A stretch of 6,975 nucleotides of DNA, taken from positions 1 through 6,975 of the forward strand of contig JAJZZU010000136.1 of the NCBI GenBank assembly GCA_021797365.1, in the 5' to 3' direction. The notes under the pieces were generated by a model, which saw only the letters and a list, made by a program, of their open reading frames with translations, was not told the DNA's origin and searched no databases. Positions 5,174 through 6,975 of this stretch are shown here, one piece after another (position 1 is the stretch's first letter; every line of letters starts with the position of its first letter). The position numbers and the translations under genes are program-made. This stretch comes from Pseudomonadota bacterium (GTDB lineage Bacteria > Pseudomonadota > Gammaproteobacteria > Acidiferrobacterales > Acidiferrobacteraceae).

Positions 5174-6975
5174 ATGGGTAAGTGGGTATGTAGCCGGCCG
5201 TGTGCTAGCCGGTCATGGGTGGGGATCGTTCTAACGCTGTTACTGGCGTCCTTGCAATCGCCGGCCCAGGCCGCGAATGAACACGCGGGTCCGAGCCCGG
5301 AGCATCCCGTGGTGGGGGCGCGTACCACGCTTGCGACCACGCCCCCATCACATCCCGTGCTGAGTCCCGGTACGGCGCCGGCCGTGGCGCGGAGCGGATC
5401 GACGGTGGTCAGCACGTCTCGCAGGATTCCGCCGGGCGAGATGCTGTTCAACTTTAATAACGCCAACATTCGCGCCGTGATCCGCACGGTCGCCGAGCTT
5501 ACCGGCAAAAATTTCCTGGTCGATCCGCGGGTGCAGGGGAAGGTGACGATCATATCCACCACGCCCGTATCCGTGAAGGCCGCCTACCAGATCTTTGTGA
5601 GCGCCTTGAAGGCGCAAGGGTTTACGGCGGTCGCGGGCCCGGGCGGCGTGGTCAAGGTGCTGCCTCAAGCGAACGCCCGCCAGGCGGCACCGGTCAGCGG
5701 TTACTGGCCGCACGGGGGAGATCAATTGGTGACCCAGATCATACCGATCGAAGAGGGTCAGGCGGCGCAGGTCATGCCTCTGCTGCGGCCCTTGATGTCG
5801 AGTGCGGGAATCCTGTCTGTCTATGCGCCGACCAACACCCTGATCGTTACCGACGATGCCGATAATATCCGCAGGCTTTTGCGCATCGTCTATGGGATAG
5901 AGGCCGAGATGCGCGCACCTATCGCCATAGTCCCGGTGCGTTATGCGTCCGCGGTGGACATTGCCAATCTCCTGGTGCGCCTAGGCGAGGCCCAATTACC
6001 CAACGCCGCGGGCATGCCAAGCGGCAACTACAGCCCCGTCTACATCGTCCCGGATACGCGCACCAACAGCCTGCTCGTGCGTACCGCGAGCGCGAAGAAG
6101 CTCAGATTCATCGAGGCGCTCGTGCGTAGGCTTGATGCGCGCGGGGCGAGCGGAGGGACCACGCATGTGGTGTATCTCAGAAACGCCCGGGCCACCAAGA
6201 TCGCAAAGATCCTGCGTGGTCTTTTGCAGGGGGAGGCGAAGGGTGCCGGCAAGCGCCCGAACGGGCCGGTGATGCCGGTGTCCATGCCGGGTGGGCCACC
6301 AGGAGCACCCATGGTCCGCAACCGTGTCTCGGCGCGCGCCATCAAGGCCTCGCTCGTCCAGGCTGATCCGTCGATCAACGCGCTCATCATAAACGCCCCC
6401 AATGCCGTGTATGACAGCCTGCGTGGGGTGATAGCAAAGCTCGACATACGGCGGGCCCAGGTATTCGTGAAGGCGCTCATCGCCGAGGTCACGGTCGATA
6501 ATACCGCCGAACTCGGCGTGCAGTGGGCGGGTGCGGCCCCGGCCGGGAGCGGCGCCGTCGGTGGTGTCACGAACTTCCCATTGACGGGCTCAGGAATCGT
6601 TTCGACCGCTGCTAGTCCTTCGAACCTGGCCAATGACGCGGGCCTTGCGCTCGGTTTCATAAGCGGCACGGTCAAGCTTGCCGGCGGACAAACGGTCGTC
6701 GGTCTGTCGGCATTTGCGCGTGCCCTGCAATCGGTCTCGGGTGTGAATGTGCTTTCGACCCCAGACCTTTTGACGCTCGACAATACCGAGGCGAAGATCA
6801 TGGTCGGCCAGAATGTGCCGTTCATAACCGGAAGCTACTCCACGGCGGGAACCGTAGGTACAGTGGGCGTCAATCCATTTCAGACGGTCGAGCGCAAGAA
6901 CGTGGGCCTTACGCTAAAGATCAAGCCGCAAATCACGGCTGGCAACAACATCAAGATGCAGATCTATGAAAACGT
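5174..6975 (+). CDS. gspD: Type II secretion system secretin GspD, 3'-truncated by window edge
   Basis: GspD forms the large outer-membrane channel through which folded exoproteins leave the periplasm. The frame runs open to the window end, giving 600 residues; the rest of the secretin barrel and any S-domain are outside. Signal peptide residues 1-33, hydrophobic core about 15-27, predicted cut after AQA (31-33). A low-complexity Pro/Thr/Ser/Ala linker covers about 34-87. Then N0 (about 88-165, with LFNFNNANIRAVIRTVAELT and FLVDPRVQGKVTI), N1 (about 185-243), N2 (about 249-321, with VYIVPDTRTNSLLV) and N3 (about 330-440, with ADPSINALIINAP). A Gly/Pro/Met-rich insertion at about 352-388 interrupts N3. 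The secretin domain begins near 440 (ELGVQW), with VLSTPDLLTLDN and VGQNVPF at 526-550 and VERKNVGLTLKIKPQI at 572-587. No pilotin site can be judged. Likely co-transcribed with gspC. PilQ or a filamentous-phage secretin is ruled out by domain order and neighbour. Confidence 0.95.
   Translation, partial: MGKWVCSRPCASRSWVGIVLTLLLASLQSPAQAANEHAGPSPEHPVVGARTTLATTPPSHPVLSPGTAPAVARSGSTVVSTSRRIPPGEMLFNFNNANIRAVIRTVAELTGKNFLVDPRVQGKVTIISTTPVSVKAAYQIFVSALKAQGFTAVAGPGGVVKVLPQANARQAAPVSGYWPHGGDQLVTQIIPIEEGQAAQVMPLLRPLMSSAGILSVYAPTNTLIVTDDADNIRRLLRIVYGIEAEMRAPIAIVPVRYASAVDIANLLVRLGEAQLPNAAGMPSGNYSPVYIVPDTRTNSLLVRTASAKKLRFIEALVRRLDARGASGGTTHVVYLRNARATKIAKILRGLLQGEAKGAGKRPNGPVMPVSMPGGPPGAPMVRNRVSARAIKASLVQADPSINALIINAPNAVYDSLRGVIAKLDIRRAQVFVKALIAEVTVDNTAELGVQWAGAAPAGSGAVGGVTNFPLTGSGIVSTAASPSNLANDAGLALGFISGTVKLAGGQTVVGLSAFARALQSVSGVNVLSTPDLLTLDNTEAKIMVGQNVPFITGSYSTAGTVGTVGVNPFQTVERKNVGLTLKIKPQITAGNNIKMQIYEN

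Noticed and set aside
4807..5562. 251-codon open frame on the minus strand
   Set aside because: Spans the end of gspC and the start of gspD on the wrong strand; no recognisable domain or ribosome-binding site.
6040..6825. 261-codon open frame on the minus strand
   Set aside because: Lies fully opposite gspD, whose domains are clear in the plus frame; the translation shows no family and reflects GC-rich codon structure.

Overview
The window is a stretch of chromosomal DNA from a high-GC Gram-negative bacterium. A type II secretion (T2SS) operon that begins gspC-gspD, a GgpS-type osmolyte synthase and the codon use all suggest a proteobacterium, most likely a gammaproteobacterium. A halotolerant acidophile such as an Acidiferrobacter relative would fit, but that is only a low-confidence guess. 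No tRNA, rRNA, CRISPR array, transposase or phage gene was seen.

Layout, left to right. (1) Positions 2-1006, plus strand: the C-terminal two thirds of glucosylglycerol-phosphate synthase (ggpS), cut by the left edge. (2) Positions 1007-1267: a non-coding gap between convergent genes, with inverted repeats. (3) Positions 1268-2736, minus strand: a tight two-gene operon, a YahK/CAD-type zinc alcohol dehydrogenase followed 11 bp later by a small manganese-cupin protein of the hydroxynitrile-lyase-like (GtHNL) type. (4) Positions 2737-3617: an 881-bp intergenic region without a convincing gene but with many inverted repeats, a terminator-like element on the minus strand and a good sigma70-type promoter on the plus strand. 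(5) Positions 3618-4073, plus: an unrecognised 151-residue protein with one membrane segment. (6) Positions 4243-5130, plus: gspC, the inner-membrane T2SS connector. (7) Position 5174 to the right edge, plus: the first 600 residues of the T2SS secretin gspD.

How the parts work together. GspC and GspD form the trans-periplasmic link of the T2SS: the GspC HR domain docks on the N0 domain of the GspD secretin ring. The unknown membrane protein lies just upstream on the same strand and could be an accessory factor or an unrelated gene. The dehydrogenase and cupin share an operon and probably act on related aldehyde, carbonyl or cyanohydrin-like small molecules. GgpS makes the precursor of the osmolyte glucosylglycerol; its phosphatase partner is not in the window unless it lies upstream or is fused to the missing N-terminus.

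Most of the window is ordinary in gene content. The parts most worth a second look are the structured leader of the unknown membrane gene, the terminator-like hairpin with no gene in front of it, the structured region upstream of the dehydrogenase, the near-identical metal site of the cupin to GtHNL, and the possible leaderless start of gspC.
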